In this document: positions 42,978-51,994 of the stretch, piece by piece
How the letters are laid out: every line of letters begins with the position of its first letter
Position numbering within the stretch: position 1 is the stretch's first letter
NCBI RefSeq assembly: GCF_000372745.1
Contig: NZ_KB889693.1
Span: forward strand, 1 to 64,000
Reading direction: 5' to 3'
Length of the DNA stretch: 64,000 bases
Origin: Embleya scabrispora DSM 41855
GTDB taxonomy: Bacteria; Actinomycetota; Actinomycetes; Streptomycetales; Streptomycetaceae
Position numbers and translations under genes: made by a program
The notes under the pieces: model-generated
The model's input: the letters and a program-made list of their open reading frames with translations, nothing else
The model's database searches: none
What the model was told of the DNA's origin: nothing

Positions 42978-43879
42978 TGCATGCGCTCCCGTCGGGCGGT
43001 GGCCAGCTGGACCAGGTACGCGACGAACACGGTCACCACACCGAGAACCACCGCGATGGCGGCCGAGTAGTTGAACTGACGTCCGTTGAAGGCGAGGTTG
43101 TAGGCGTACAGGTTCGGGGTGTAGTTGGTCGGCACCGACGCCGGGGCGAGCGCGGACAGGATGCTCGGCTCGTTGAACAGTTGGAAGCTGCCGATCACCG
43201 AGAACGTGGTGGCGAGCAGCAACGCCGGCTTCAGCGCCGGGAGTTTGATGCTCCAGGCGGTGCGGAACGCACCCGCGCCGTCCATCTCGGCCGCCTCGTA
43301 CAGCTCTTCGGGAATCGCCCGCAGTGCCGCGTACAGGATCATCATGTTGTAGCCCACGTAGGACCAGGTCACCACGTTGCCGATGGACGCGAGCATCCAG
43401 TCCGGGCCCAGCAGATCGGGCAGTTCGGTGCCGAGCAGGTCACTCAACTCGGCGGACAAACCGAACCGCTTCCCGTACATGTAGCCCCACATCAGCGCCG
43501 CGACCACGCCTGGTACCGCGTAGGGAACGAAGATGCCGACCCGGAACAGACCCGCGCCGCGCAACCGGCCGCTGTCGATGGCCAGCGCGGCCAGCAGCGA
43601 CAAGGTGAGCATCAGCGGTACCTGGATCGCGAAGAACAGCGCGACCCGGACCAGTCCGGCGGAGAACAGCTGGTCGCTCAGCGCCTTCGAGTAGTTGTCG
43701 AACCCGACGAAGACCGTGCCCCCGATCATCCGGTCCTCGTACAGGCTGAGCCGGAACGCGTAGGCGAGCGGTGCGGCGACGCCGATGACGAAGACCACCA
43801 GGAACGGGAAGAAGAAGGCGTGGCCGGTGAGGTTGCGCCGCAGGGCGCCGCGCTTCACCGCGTGCCCCGGCGGCGGCAC
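42974..43879 (-). CDS. ABC sugar transporter permease (MalF type)
   Basis: 301 residues from GTG 43879. Six membrane helices, the first HAFFFPFLVVFVIGVAAPLA. The outer loop after helix 1 (LYEDRMIGGTVFVGFDNYSK) is typical of sugar permeases. EAA loop YEAAEMDGAGAFRTAWSIKL. First gene of the minus-strand operon and closest to the operators, so its promoter lies in the divergent region. GAGAG upstream is only a weak ribosome-binding site; a GTG seven codons later is an alternative. Confidence 0.92.
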   Translation of the reverse strand: MPPPGHAVKRGALRRNLTGHAFFFPFLVVFVIGVAAPLAYAFRLSLYEDRMIGGTVFVGFDNYSKALSDQLFSAGLVRVALFFAIQVPLMLTLSLLAALAIDSGRLRGAGLFRVGIFVPYAVPGVVAALMWGYMYGKRFGLSAELSDLLGTELPDLLGPDWMLASIGNVVTWSYVGYNMMILYAALRAIPEELYEAAEMDGAGAFRTAWSIKLPALKPALLLATTFSVIGSFQLFNEPSILSALAPASVPTNYTPNLYAYNLAFNGRQFNYSAAIAVVLGVVTVFVAYLVQLATARRERMQ

Positions 43880-43964
43880 GGGACCGGGTCGACTCTCACG
43901 GAAGGTCCTCCGGGACGCTCGGGGGATTTCGGGGACAGCGGTCGCAGGGTCGCCGCCGCAACGA

Positions 43965-43980
43965 ATGTTTGCGCCAACAT
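43965..43980. promoter_or_regulatory. LacI-type operator 1
   Basis: ATGTTTGCGCCAACAT, a 16-bp palindrome with central GCGC, as expected for a LacI-family site. It is 86 bases before the permease start. It matches operator 2 at 15 of 16 positions. Confidence 0.75.
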
Positions 43981-44112
43981 CGCGGCGCGTTTCGAGAGTG
44001 TTCCGTCACGCTGACGACCTGTCAATAGTCATCTCTGCGGGAAGTTTCCCGCATGAATGTGGCTTTTGGCAGTTCTTCGGAGTCGATCGCGACGCACTGT
44101 TGACCCCGAATC

Positions 44113-44128
44113 ATGTTTGCGCGAACAT
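44113..44128. promoter_or_regulatory. LacI-type operator 2
   Basis: ATGTTTGCGCGAACAT, flanked by C and G which extend the dyad to 18 bp (44112-44129). It is 50 bases before the LacI gene start and 148 bp from operator 1, about 14 helical turns, so looping by a tetramer or two dimers is possible. Confidence 0.8.
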
Positions 44129-44177
44129 GAGCGCATCCGCCGCCCGGCGCGGATGCCGTGAGTGAAAGGATCGGGGC

Positions 44178-45239
44178 ATGGCGAAGGACGGAGAGGTGGC
44201 GAAGCCGGGATCGGGCGGGCCGTTCGAAGCGCGTACCCGGCCTCCGTCCATGGCCGACGTCGCCGAGATGGCGGGCGTCTCCAGCCAGACCGTCTCGCGA
44301 GTCGCCAACAACCGCAGCAACGTGGACGAGGCGACCCGCGAGCGTGTGCTCGCCGCGATGCAGGTGCTCGGCTACCGGCCGAACACGGCGGCGCGGGCCC
44401 TGGCCACCGGCAAGTTCCGGATGCTCGGTGTGATCAGCTTCGGCCTGAACGCGTACGGCAACGCCCGCACCCTGGAGGCGATCGTCGCCGCCGCACAGGA
44501 CGCGGACTACTCGGTGAACGTGGTGAGTGTGCGGGCGCAGACCGAAAGTGCCGTGCGCGACGCCTTCGATCGACTCACCATGCAGGCCGTGGACGGAATC
44601 ATCCTGATCGAGGCGCAGATCCTGGACACCCCCGCGCTACGGCTGCCCTCCGGTCTGCCGGTGGTGGTGGTCGACGGCGAGGAGAGCCGCCGGCACCCCG
44701 GCGTGGACACCAATCAGGCCGAAGGTGCCCGGCTGGCCACCGCACACCTGCTCGACCTGGGCCACCGCACCGTGTGGCACGTCTGTGGCCCACAGGACTC
44801 CTATGCCGCCCGGCGGCGCGCCGAGTCCTGGCATCGCACGCTCAAGGCGGCCGGGGCACCCGTCCCGCCGCTGCTGTACGGCGACTGGAGCGCCGCCAGC
44901 GGCTACGCGGCCGGCCTCGAACTGGCCGCGAATCCGGAGGTCTCCGCGATCTTCGCGGGCAACGACCAGATGGCGCTGGGCGTGGTGCGCGCGTTGCACG
45001 AGGCCGGCCGCTCGATCCCGGACGAGGTGAGCGTGGTGGGCTTCGACGACCTCGCCGAATCGGCGTGGTTCCTGCCCTCGCTCACCACGATCCACCAGGA
45101 CTTCGAGGAGGTCGGCCGGCAGTGCGTGGCGCTGCTGTTCGACCAGTTCCGCTCCGGTCACGCCACCGTGCACGGCGCCACGCCGGTCGCCCCGACCCTG
45201 ATCGTCCGGGACAGCACCTCGGCGCCGCCGACCTCCTGA
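44178..45239 (+). CDS. LacI family transcriptional regulator
   Basis: 353 residues. HTH at about 24-45 (SMADVAEMAGVSSQTVSRVA) with hinge helix RPNTAARALATG, then a periplasmic-binding-type ligand domain ending VGFDDLAESAWFLPSLTTIH. HTH residues Ser-Gln-Thr at recognition-helix positions agree with a TGTT-type half-site. GAAAGGA lies before ATG. It is divergent from the transporter operon and upstream of GH42 and GH5 genes. The two operators in the gap indicate autoregulation and repression of the transporter; inducer presumably the imported sugar. Confidence 0.93.
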   Translation: MAKDGEVAKPGSGGPFEARTRPPSMADVAEMAGVSSQTVSRVANNRSNVDEATRERVLAAMQVLGYRPNTAARALATGKFRMLGVISFGLNAYGNARTLEAIVAAAQDADYSVNVVSVRAQTESAVRDAFDRLTMQAVDGIILIEAQILDTPALRLPSGLPVVVVDGEESRRHPGVDTNQAEGARLATAHLLDLGHRTVWHVCGPQDSYAARRRAESWHRTLKAAGAPVPPLLYGDWSAASGYAAGLELAANPEVSAIFAGNDQMALGVVRALHEAGRSIPDEVSVVGFDDLAESAWFLPSLTTIHQDFEEVGRQCVALLFDQFRSGHATVHGATPVAPTLIVRDSTSAPPTS

Positions 45240-45505
45240 CGAACCGTCACCACGGCGTCCGGCCGACCCGTTCCTCTCGCCTGCCCGCACCCACCGAAGT
45301 CGGGCGCCCCTGCCTCGGATTCACCCCGAATCACCCGGATTCGTGCCCCGCGCAGTCCGCATTCATCCCCCATCACCCCGGATCAGCCCCCGTACCACCC
45401 TGTTCGCCCGCGCACCCACTCGTCCGCAGCGGCCCCGAAGTGATCCCGAAGGAGAAGTGGCGCCCGGCCGGACGACTTTCGGCCCCGGCGTGCCACAACG
45501 CACCG

Positions 45506-47599
45506 ATGAACGACACCACACACAACCCCGCCGGCCGGATGGCCGCCCTGCGCGCTCGTCTCGGCGGCATCGGCTTCGGCGCCGACTACAACCCGGACCA
45601 GTGGCCCGACGCCACGCGCGCCGAGGACCTGGCGCTGATGGCCCGGGCCGGGGTCACCGTGGTCAACCTCGCGATCTTCGCCTGGGCCCGGGTCGAACCG
45701 GCCCGCGACGCCTACGACTTCGGCTACTTCGACCGGGTGATGGACGACCTGGCCGCGCACGGGATCACCGCCGACCTCGCCACGATGACCGCCGCACCGC
45801 CGCCGTGGCTGGTCACCGAGCATCCCGAGGTGTTGCCGGTGACCGCCGACGGCACGGTCCTGTCCCCCGGCGGCCGGCAACACTTCTGCCCGTCCTCGCC
45901 GATCTTCCGCGACCGCGCCGCCCGCCTGGTCGAGGCGGTCGCGACGCACTACCGGGATCATCCGGCGCTCGGGCTGTGGCACGTCGGCAACGAATACGGC
46001 TGCCACGTCGCGGAATGCTTCTGCGACGCGTCGGCCGCCGACTTCCGGCGCTGGCTGAGCGAGCGCTACAAGAGCGTGGACGCGCTCAACGAGGCATGGT
46101 CCACCGACTTCTGGTCACAGCGCTACACGTCCTTCGACCAAGTGCTGCCACCGCGTACGGCGCCGACCTATCCGAACCCCTCCCAGCAGCTCGACTTCAA
46201 GCGGTTCGGCAACGACGCGCTGCTCGCGTGCTTCGCCGCGGAGACCGCGATCCTGCGCCGGATCACCCCCGACGTGCCGGTCACCACGAACTTCCTGGCC
46301 GGGCTCAAGAGCGTGGACATGTACGACTGGGCGCCGGCCATGGACGTCCTGTCCCTGGACAGCTACCCCGACCCGAACTGGGAGCAGGCGCACATCGGCG
46401 CGGCGATGAGCTACGACGTGATCCGCTGCGCGGGCGGCGGCGAACCGTGGCTGCTCACCGAACAGGCGCCGTCCGCGGTCAACTGGCGGGCCCGCAATGC
46501 CGCCAAGTCGCCGGGTCGGATGCGGCTGTGGAGCTGGCAGGCGGTCGCCCAGGGGGCGGACGCGATCATGTACTTCCAGTGGCGGCAATCCCGCGGTGGT
46601 GCCGAGAAGTTCCACTCCGGCATGGTGCCGCACGCCGGTCCGGAGACCCGGGTGTTCCGGGAAGTGGCGGATCTGGGGGCCGAGTTGGCCCGCGTGCCGG
46701 AGCTGGTCGGCACCCGGATCCGCAATCGGGTCGCGCTGCTCACCGACTGGCACAGCTGGTGGGCCCTCGAACTCGACTCGCATCCCTCCGACGCCGTCCG
46801 CCACCTGGACCGCGCGCTCGACCATTACGCGCCGCTGTTCGACCTGGGTGTCGGTGTGGACGTGGTGCATCCGGGAGCCGACCTGTCCGACTACCGCCTG
46901 GTGATCGTGCCGAGCCTGTACCTGCTGTCCGCCGAACACGGCGACAAACTCTCCCGCTTCGTCGCGGACGGCGGATCGCTCGTCGTTTCCTTCTTCAGCG
47001 GAATCGTCGACGACTGCGACCGGGTGCATCTGGGCGGCTACCCGGGTCCCCTGCGTGAGGCGTTGGGTGTGTCGGTGGAGGAGTTCTGGCCGGCGGACGC
47101 CGGCGCGGTGTTCCCGGTACGGGGGCCGGCCGAGCCGGGCGACGTGCCGCCGACGGGCACCGGCGACCTGTGGCGTGAGGACGTCACGCTCAAGGGCGCA
47201 CGGGTCGAGCTGGAATTCGCCGGCGCCGAGTGGGCCGGCCGGCCGGCCGCGACCGTACACACCCACGGCGCGGGCATCGCGCGCTACATCGCGACCCGCC
47301 CGGACGCGGCGACCATGCGCGGCCTGATCGGTCGAGCCTGCGCGGACGCGGGCGTCGAGCCGGTGCTGCCGGTGCTGCCGCGCGGCGTCCAGGCATCCAT
47401 CCGAGCCGGTGACGGGTACGACGTACTCGTCGTGCTCAACCACACGGACGCGACCCACGAGATCGACCTCCCGGACGATCGCCGGGACTTGCTCACCCAG
47501 GACCGAGCGATCACCCGCCGGATCACCCTGGCCCCGCGCGACGTGGCAGTCCTCGGCTCCCTGCCGACCGAGCCCGACACCACCCCGGCACCCGAATAG
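45506..47599 (+). CDS. Beta-galactosidase, glycoside hydrolase family 42
   Basis: 697 residues from ATG 45506, which matches the family length of about 680-700. Barrel start GFGADYNPDQWP; acid/base E163 in LWHVGNEYGCH; nucleophile E319 in WLLTEQAPSAVNW. Zinc-cluster cysteines of the family are kept (HFCPS, YGCH, ECFCD). A trimerisation domain (about 400-610) and a C-terminal beta domain follow. No signal peptide, so it is cytoplasmic. No strong ribosome-binding site stands before ATG 45506; AAGGAG lies about 50 bases upstream, so an upstream GTG (45440) is a possible start. The gene follows lacI on the same strand. Confidence 0.92.
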   Translation: MNDTTHNPAGRMAALRARLGGIGFGADYNPDQWPDATRAEDLALMARAGVTVVNLAIFAWARVEPARDAYDFGYFDRVMDDLAAHGITADLATMTAAPPPWLVTEHPEVLPVTADGTVLSPGGRQHFCPSSPIFRDRAARLVEAVATHYRDHPALGLWHVGNEYGCHVAECFCDASAADFRRWLSERYKSVDALNEAWSTDFWSQRYTSFDQVLPPRTAPTYPNPSQQLDFKRFGNDALLACFAAETAILRRITPDVPVTTNFLAGLKSVDMYDWAPAMDVLSLDSYPDPNWEQAHIGAAMSYDVIRCAGGGEPWLLTEQAPSAVNWRARNAAKSPGRMRLWSWQAVAQGADAIMYFQWRQSRGGAEKFHSGMVPHAGPETRVFREVADLGAELARVPELVGTRIRNRVALLTDWHSWWALELDSHPSDAVRHLDRALDHYAPLFDLGVGVDVVHPGADLSDYRLVIVPSLYLLSAEHGDKLSRFVADGGSLVVSFFSGIVDDCDRVHLGGYPGPLREALGVSVEEFWPADAGAVFPVRGPAEPGDVPPTGTGDLWREDVTLKGARVELEFAGAEWAGRPAATVHTHGAGIARYIATRPDAATMRGLIGRACADAGVEPVLPVLPRGVQASIRAGDGYDVLVVLNHTDATHEIDLPDDRRDLLTQDRAITRRITLAPRDVAVLGSLPTEPDTTPAPE

Positions 47600-47734
47600 G
47601 CGCCGCCCCCAAACCCCCCGGCAGCACCACAGCACCACAGCACCGAAGACAAAAACGCACCACTCGCCCCAGTCGCACCGCTGCACCGCTGCACCGCATG
47701 CAGTTCCCTCAACCCTCAACCGAGGCAGGTACCG

Positions 47735-49717
47735 ATGCAACGCACCAGGCACCGACGCACTCCGAACCCCGAGGCCCCCGGCCTCCCCCGCACCAGGCAC
47801 CGGCTTCTCGCCCGTTCCGCCCTCGCCCTCACCGCGGTCGCCGCCGGCCTCCTGATCGGCCCGCAGGCCGGCGCCACCACCCCCGCCGCACCGGCAACCC
47901 CGCCGACGACCCCGCAGGCGTCCGCCCTCGCCGCGTCCTGGACAGCCCCCCTGTCCGCGAGCGGCCGCTGGATCGTCGACGCGAACGGTGAGCGGTTCAA
48001 GCTGCGTTCGGCCAACTGGGCCGGAGCACAGGGCACCTGGAACGGTTCCGGCGACATCGGCAACACCGCCAACCACCACAGCGGAGAGAATTCGAACGGC
48101 ATGCCGCTGGGCCTCGATCGGGCAAGCCTGCCGTCGATCCTGGCAGGCTTCCACGCGGTCGGGATCAACAGCATCCGGCTGCCCTTCTCGAACGAGATGG
48201 TGCACACGACCACGACCGTCCCCGACGCGTCCGTGGCCGCCAATCCGCAGCTGCGCGGCAAGACCCCGCTCCAGGTGTTCGACGCGGTGGTCGCCGCTTT
48301 GACCGCCGACGGCTTCGCGGTGGTGCTGAACAACCACACCGGCACCACCCGTTGGTGCTGCGGCGTGGACGGCAACGAACGCTGGAACACCTCGCGCAGC
48401 ACCGCCGACTGGGTGGCCGACTGGATCACCATGGCCAACCGCTACAAGACCAACAAGCGCGTGGTCGGCGCCGATCTGTACAACGAGGTCCGTCGCAACA
48501 TCACCGACGACCCCAACTGGGGCTGGGGCAACGACAAGGACTGGCAGGCCGCGTCGCTGGAAGCGGGCAACCGCATCCTGACCGAGGCCAACCCGGACCT
48601 GCTGATCATCGTCGAGGGCATCAACTGGACCGGCGTCCCGGTCGACGGCCTGCCGCACGGCCGCCCCACGCTGACCCCGGTGCGCACCCTGTCGCACACG
48701 CTGGTCGACCCGAAGAAGCTGGTCTACTCGGCACACTTCTACGGGTACACCGGTCCCAACCACAGCGGCGCGTACGGCCTGGGCGAAACCCACGACGCCC
48801 GCTACCAGGACCTGACGCGTGATCAACTGTTCGCCGAGATCGACCGATCGGCGCAGTTCGTGACCGCCGACGGGCAACACCACACCGCTCCGGTGTGGAT
48901 CAGCGAGTTCGGCACCGGTGCGGAGGAGGCCGACCCGGTCGCCCGCGCCTGGTTCACCAACTTCACCGACTACCTGGTCGCCCGCGACCTCGACTTCGCC
49001 TACTGGCCGCTGGTCGGCTGGAAGGGCAACGGCCAGGGCGACTCGTGGGCCCTGCTCCGCTTCGACCCGACCGGCACCCGCAGCGGCATCGCGGACGACC
49101 CGACCGACTGGCGCGCCGCCGCCTGGACCAAGCTGACCGGCGCTGCCGGCCGTACCGGTCCCATCCCCGCGTCGGCACGCTGGAACATGCTGAACCTGGA
49201 CAGCGCCGATGCCCAACCGTCGCTGCGGATGCGGGCCCAATCGGACTGGGACTCCGGCGCCCGAAAGGGCGTCTGCCCCGACGGCGAGCGCATCGTCGGC
49301 CTGTCGCACACCGGCAACCGCGGACTGTGCACCACCGCCGGCGGCCCGGACCTGTCTGCGATCGGCGCCGGCTACACGGTGGTTCGCGACCAGTCGTACG
49401 TGCAGAACGACTGGGCCACGGGTTACACCAAGCTCGAATGCCCCACCGGCCGGATGATCACCGGCTACAGCGTGCGCGGCGCGGCCGTCTCCGCGATCCT
49501 GTGCACCCAGCCCACCACGGCACTCGGCACCCAGGCCCGCACCCTGTGGTTCGACCGAGGCGACAACCGCCCGACCGGCAACCCCGGCGGCGAGTTCGCC
49601 TCCGGCGCGTACAAGGGCCAATGCAACACCGACGAATACGCGGCCGGCGTCGCCTACACCGGCCGGGTCGGCTCGGCCAAGACCCCCGACGCCCTCCTCT
49701 GCAAGCGCTTGACCTGA
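47735..49717 (+). CDS. Secreted glycoside hydrolase family 5 enzyme with a C-terminal Cys-repeat module
   Basis: 660 residues. The N-terminus has several Arg then a hydrophobic core (ARSALALTAVAAGLLIG), with likely cleavage near AGATTPAA, so it is exported. GH5 barrel at about 70-470: acid/base E251 in DLYNEVRRN, nucleophile E391 in VWISEFGTG, plus conserved RLPFSNEM and LNNHTG. After it come three related segments with a Cys pair each (C514/C532, C569/C590, C630/C656), pattern W-x-x-G-x-x-x-K-x-x-C then G-x-x-x-x-G and a terminal L-C. GAGGCAGG precedes the ATG. It may release oligosaccharides for the ABC system; substrate class (beta-glucan, mannan or galactan) is unknown. Confidence 0.9.
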   Translation: MQRTRHRRTPNPEAPGLPRTRHRLLARSALALTAVAAGLLIGPQAGATTPAAPATPPTTPQASALAASWTAPLSASGRWIVDANGERFKLRSANWAGAQGTWNGSGDIGNTANHHSGENSNGMPLGLDRASLPSILAGFHAVGINSIRLPFSNEMVHTTTTVPDASVAANPQLRGKTPLQVFDAVVAALTADGFAVVLNNHTGTTRWCCGVDGNERWNTSRSTADWVADWITMANRYKTNKRVVGADLYNEVRRNITDDPNWGWGNDKDWQAASLEAGNRILTEANPDLLIIVEGINWTGVPVDGLPHGRPTLTPVRTLSHTLVDPKKLVYSAHFYGYTGPNHSGAYGLGETHDARYQDLTRDQLFAEIDRSAQFVTADGQHHTAPVWISEFGTGAEEADPVARAWFTNFTDYLVARDLDFAYWPLVGWKGNGQGDSWALLRFDPTGTRSGIADDPTDWRAAAWTKLTGAAGRTGPIPASARWNMLNLDSADAQPSLRMRAQSDWDSGARKGVCPDGERIVGLSHTGNRGLCTTAGGPDLSAIGAGYTVVRDQSYVQNDWATGYTKLECPTGRMITGYSVRGAAVSAILCTQPTTALGTQARTLWFDRGDNRPTGNPGGEFASGAYKGQCNTDEYAAGVAYTGRVGSAKTPDALLCKRLT

Positions 49718-49834
49718 CCGACCCACGGCGAGCGCTCACCCCGAGCAGCCCATCGGCAGCACTCGGTCCGAGCACCGACGAACAGCGCTCGGCCCGAAAT
49801 CAACCGTAAGGCGCTCGCCCCAACCGACCCACTC

Positions 49835-49869
49835 GGCTGCGCCGCTCCCTCCCCGGGGGCGGCGCAGCC
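49835..49869. terminator. Terminator after the GH5 gene
   Basis: 11-bp arms GGCTGCGCCGC and GCGGCGCAGCC around a GC-rich loop, between the GH5 gene and the convergent gene ending at 49914. Confidence 0.75.
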
Positions 49870-49913
49870 ACGTCACCGGTCCGACGCGTCGCCAATCTCA
49901 CGGGTGAATACAG

Positions 49914-50900
49914 CTAGGGCGCCTGCACCGGAGGGCTCGGCGTGTGTACCGGCGGAAAAGTGGTCGACGGCGTTCCGGATCCCGACGTGTAAGGGTTCGG
50001 TTTGGCGGCCTGATCCTCGAACCCGGCCACCTTCTCCCGCGCGGCCCGGTTGACCTCGGGGCTCACCCACAGCTGCCATACGGATGACAGGGCGGCTGCC
50101 TTGAGCCGATCCAAGGCAAGCGGCACCGCGGCCCCCACCACACCCCCTGCCGCGCGCTCTGTCGTCGCCGTCAGCGAGATCTCCACTCCGTCCGGGCGGG
50201 TCAGCCACACGGACCGGGACAACGCACCCGGGCCCGTCGACGGCTGCCCGCTCCCACCGACCGTCGAGCCGCGGAACGACATGTACTCCGCGACGTATCC
50301 ACGCGTGCCGTCCGGCCCGGCGAACGGCCGACAGATGCCGCCGAGCTTGGTGGCCTCCGAGCAGGCGGATCCGGAAGACTCCGGGGTACTCGACCGCACC
50401 TGCGCCGACAGGCGAGTGAATCCGTCGGTGTTGTCGAGCAGGATGGAGGCGAAAGCGCCCACCCGGTTCGTGGAATCGTCCGTTTTCGGGGGGAGCGTGG
50501 CTCCCTTGGGCTCCACCTGCCTGCCCTCCATCCACTGGGTCTGCAGCAGTATCCGGGCGATCTCCTGGGCCGAGACCGGTTCCCTCCCGACCGGCACGTG
50601 GGACTCGGCTTCCGGCCCGGGACCGGCACTCGGCGAGGTCGAGTCGCCGGCCACCGCCGCCGCCCCCGAGGCATCCCGGGTCCCCGGCGTTCCCTGTGTC
50701 CCGTTCGACACCACCAGACCGGTGCCCGCCACGGCCAGCACCGCCACGACGGAGGCGCCCATGCGAATCCGACGGGCCCGCCGCATCCGCCGGCCCCGGG
50801 TGATTCCCCCCGCGACCAACCCGGCCGGCAGCACCAACTCCGACGCCGCCGTCCGCATCGCGGTCGCCAGTTCCTGCTCCTCAGATCGCGGGGATCCCAT
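49914..50900 (-). CDS. Hypothetical single-pass membrane protein
   Basis: 328 residues from ATG 50900 with AGGAGA upstream. Cytoplasmic 45-residue start (ELATAMRTAASELVLPAGLV), Arg-rich stretch RGRRMRRARRIRM, one helix (about 48-64, GASVVAVLAVAGTGLVVS), then a Thr/Ser/Gly-rich outer region and a domain of about 170 residues. A Cys pair (SACSEA, GICRPF) may form a disulfide. It ends in a Pro/Thr-rich tail. The organisation resembles proteins encoded beside ECF sigma factors, but no sigma gene adjoins. Family unknown. Confidence 0.7.
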   Translation of the reverse strand: MGSPRSEEQELATAMRTAASELVLPAGLVAGGITRGRRMRRARRIRMGASVVAVLAVAGTGLVVSNGTQGTPGTRDASGAAAVAGDSTSPSAGPGPEAESHVPVGREPVSAQEIARILLQTQWMEGRQVEPKGATLPPKTDDSTNRVGAFASILLDNTDGFTRLSAQVRSSTPESSGSACSEATKLGGICRPFAGPDGTRGYVAEYMSFRGSTVGGSGQPSTGPGALSRSVWLTRPDGVEISLTATTERAAGGVVGAAVPLALDRLKAAALSSVWQLWVSPEVNRAAREKVAGFEDQAAKPNPYTSGSGTPSTTFPPVHTPSPPVQAP

Positions 50901-51214
50901 CGGCCTGCTGTCTCCTAGACGTCCGTTCGACCACGTGTCGTACTCCCCACCCGGAGGCCGTGCCGGCGGGCGCCCCGAGGAACACTCACACATCGACCGG
51001 CCGGGCCGTTCCCACCGGGCACGATGCCCGACCGGACCGGCGTCCCCCGACCCCGACCAGCGTCGCGCGTGTGCCCACTAGATAGAACGCCTTGAACCCC
51101 CCGGGCCGTCACGCGAATGCGCCCGGAACATCAAGTGCGGCTCATATTCTGGCGTTCGCACGAGAAAACCGTGCCAGGCAGGCCCGGACCGATGATGTCG
51201 CGGCACGTGGGGTG

Positions 51215-51994
51215 TCTCCCTTCCGGACCCTCGACCGCACGTACGCACGAGAAGGTGGCCCGACGACCGACCGGGCAAGCAACCTGCACGAGCTCCTGAG
51301 GTCCCACGTCGAGATCGGACCGGTACCGGGAGCGGTGGCCCTGGTCGCGCGCCACGACCGGGTCGCGGTACAGGCGGTCGGCTCGCCGGACGCCGCCGGC
51401 ACCGTCCCGATGGCCCGGGACACCATCTTTCGCATCGCGTCGCTCACCAAGCCCATCGTCGCCGCGGCGGTGATGCTGCCGGCCGAGGACGTCGGCCTCG
51501 ACCTGGTCGACGCGCCCACCGGCCAGTGGAGCAGCCCGCCCGCGTTCCCTTCCGGTGCCGGCGGCCCGGTGTCCACCGTCGACGACTGCCACGCCTTCGC
51601 CCGACTGCTGCTCGGCGAGGGCACCGCGGACGGCCGGCAGGTGTCGACCCTCGCGTCGGTGCGCCGGATGACCACCGACCACCTGACCGCACCCCAGCGG
51701 AGCACGGCCCACCTCTTCCTTCAGGGCCAGGGCTGGGGCTTCGGCGGCTCGGTCGACGTCGCGGCGGTCGACCCGTGGAACGTCCCCGGCCGCTACGGCT
51801 GGGTGGGCGGCACCGGCACGGCGGCGCACATCGTCCCGTCCACCGGCACCGCCACCGTCCTGCTCACCCAGCTGGAACTGTCCGGCCCCACCCCGCCCGC
51901 CCTGATGCGCGACTTCCGGCGCCTGGCGGCCGGCATCCGAGCCCGGACCGCCCAGGAATCCCCCGCCGCCGAAACGCGTTGCGCCCCGACATGA
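51215..51994 (+). pseudogene. Beta-lactamase-type serine hydrolase with an internal deletion
   Basis: About 259 residues from a GTG at 51215; the true start is uncertain, and the frame is open from 51092. The serine nucleophile motif SLTK is present in FRIASLTKPIVAAAVM. Directly after EDVGLDLVDAP the chain jumps to TGQWSSPPAFPSGAGGPVST, which in full-length relatives (about 390-400 residues) lies some 140-150 residues later. The segment with the YxN catalytic tyrosine is therefore missing, in frame. Later family motifs (GQGWGFGGSV, WVGGTGTAAHI) remain. It is probably inactive, yet is still coupled by ATGA to phzF-like translation. Confidence 0.65.

Noticed and set aside
46115-49726. Very long minus-strand open frame across GH42 and GH5 genes
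   Set aside because: It is antisense to two clearly identified enzymes; long antisense frames are expected at this GC content.
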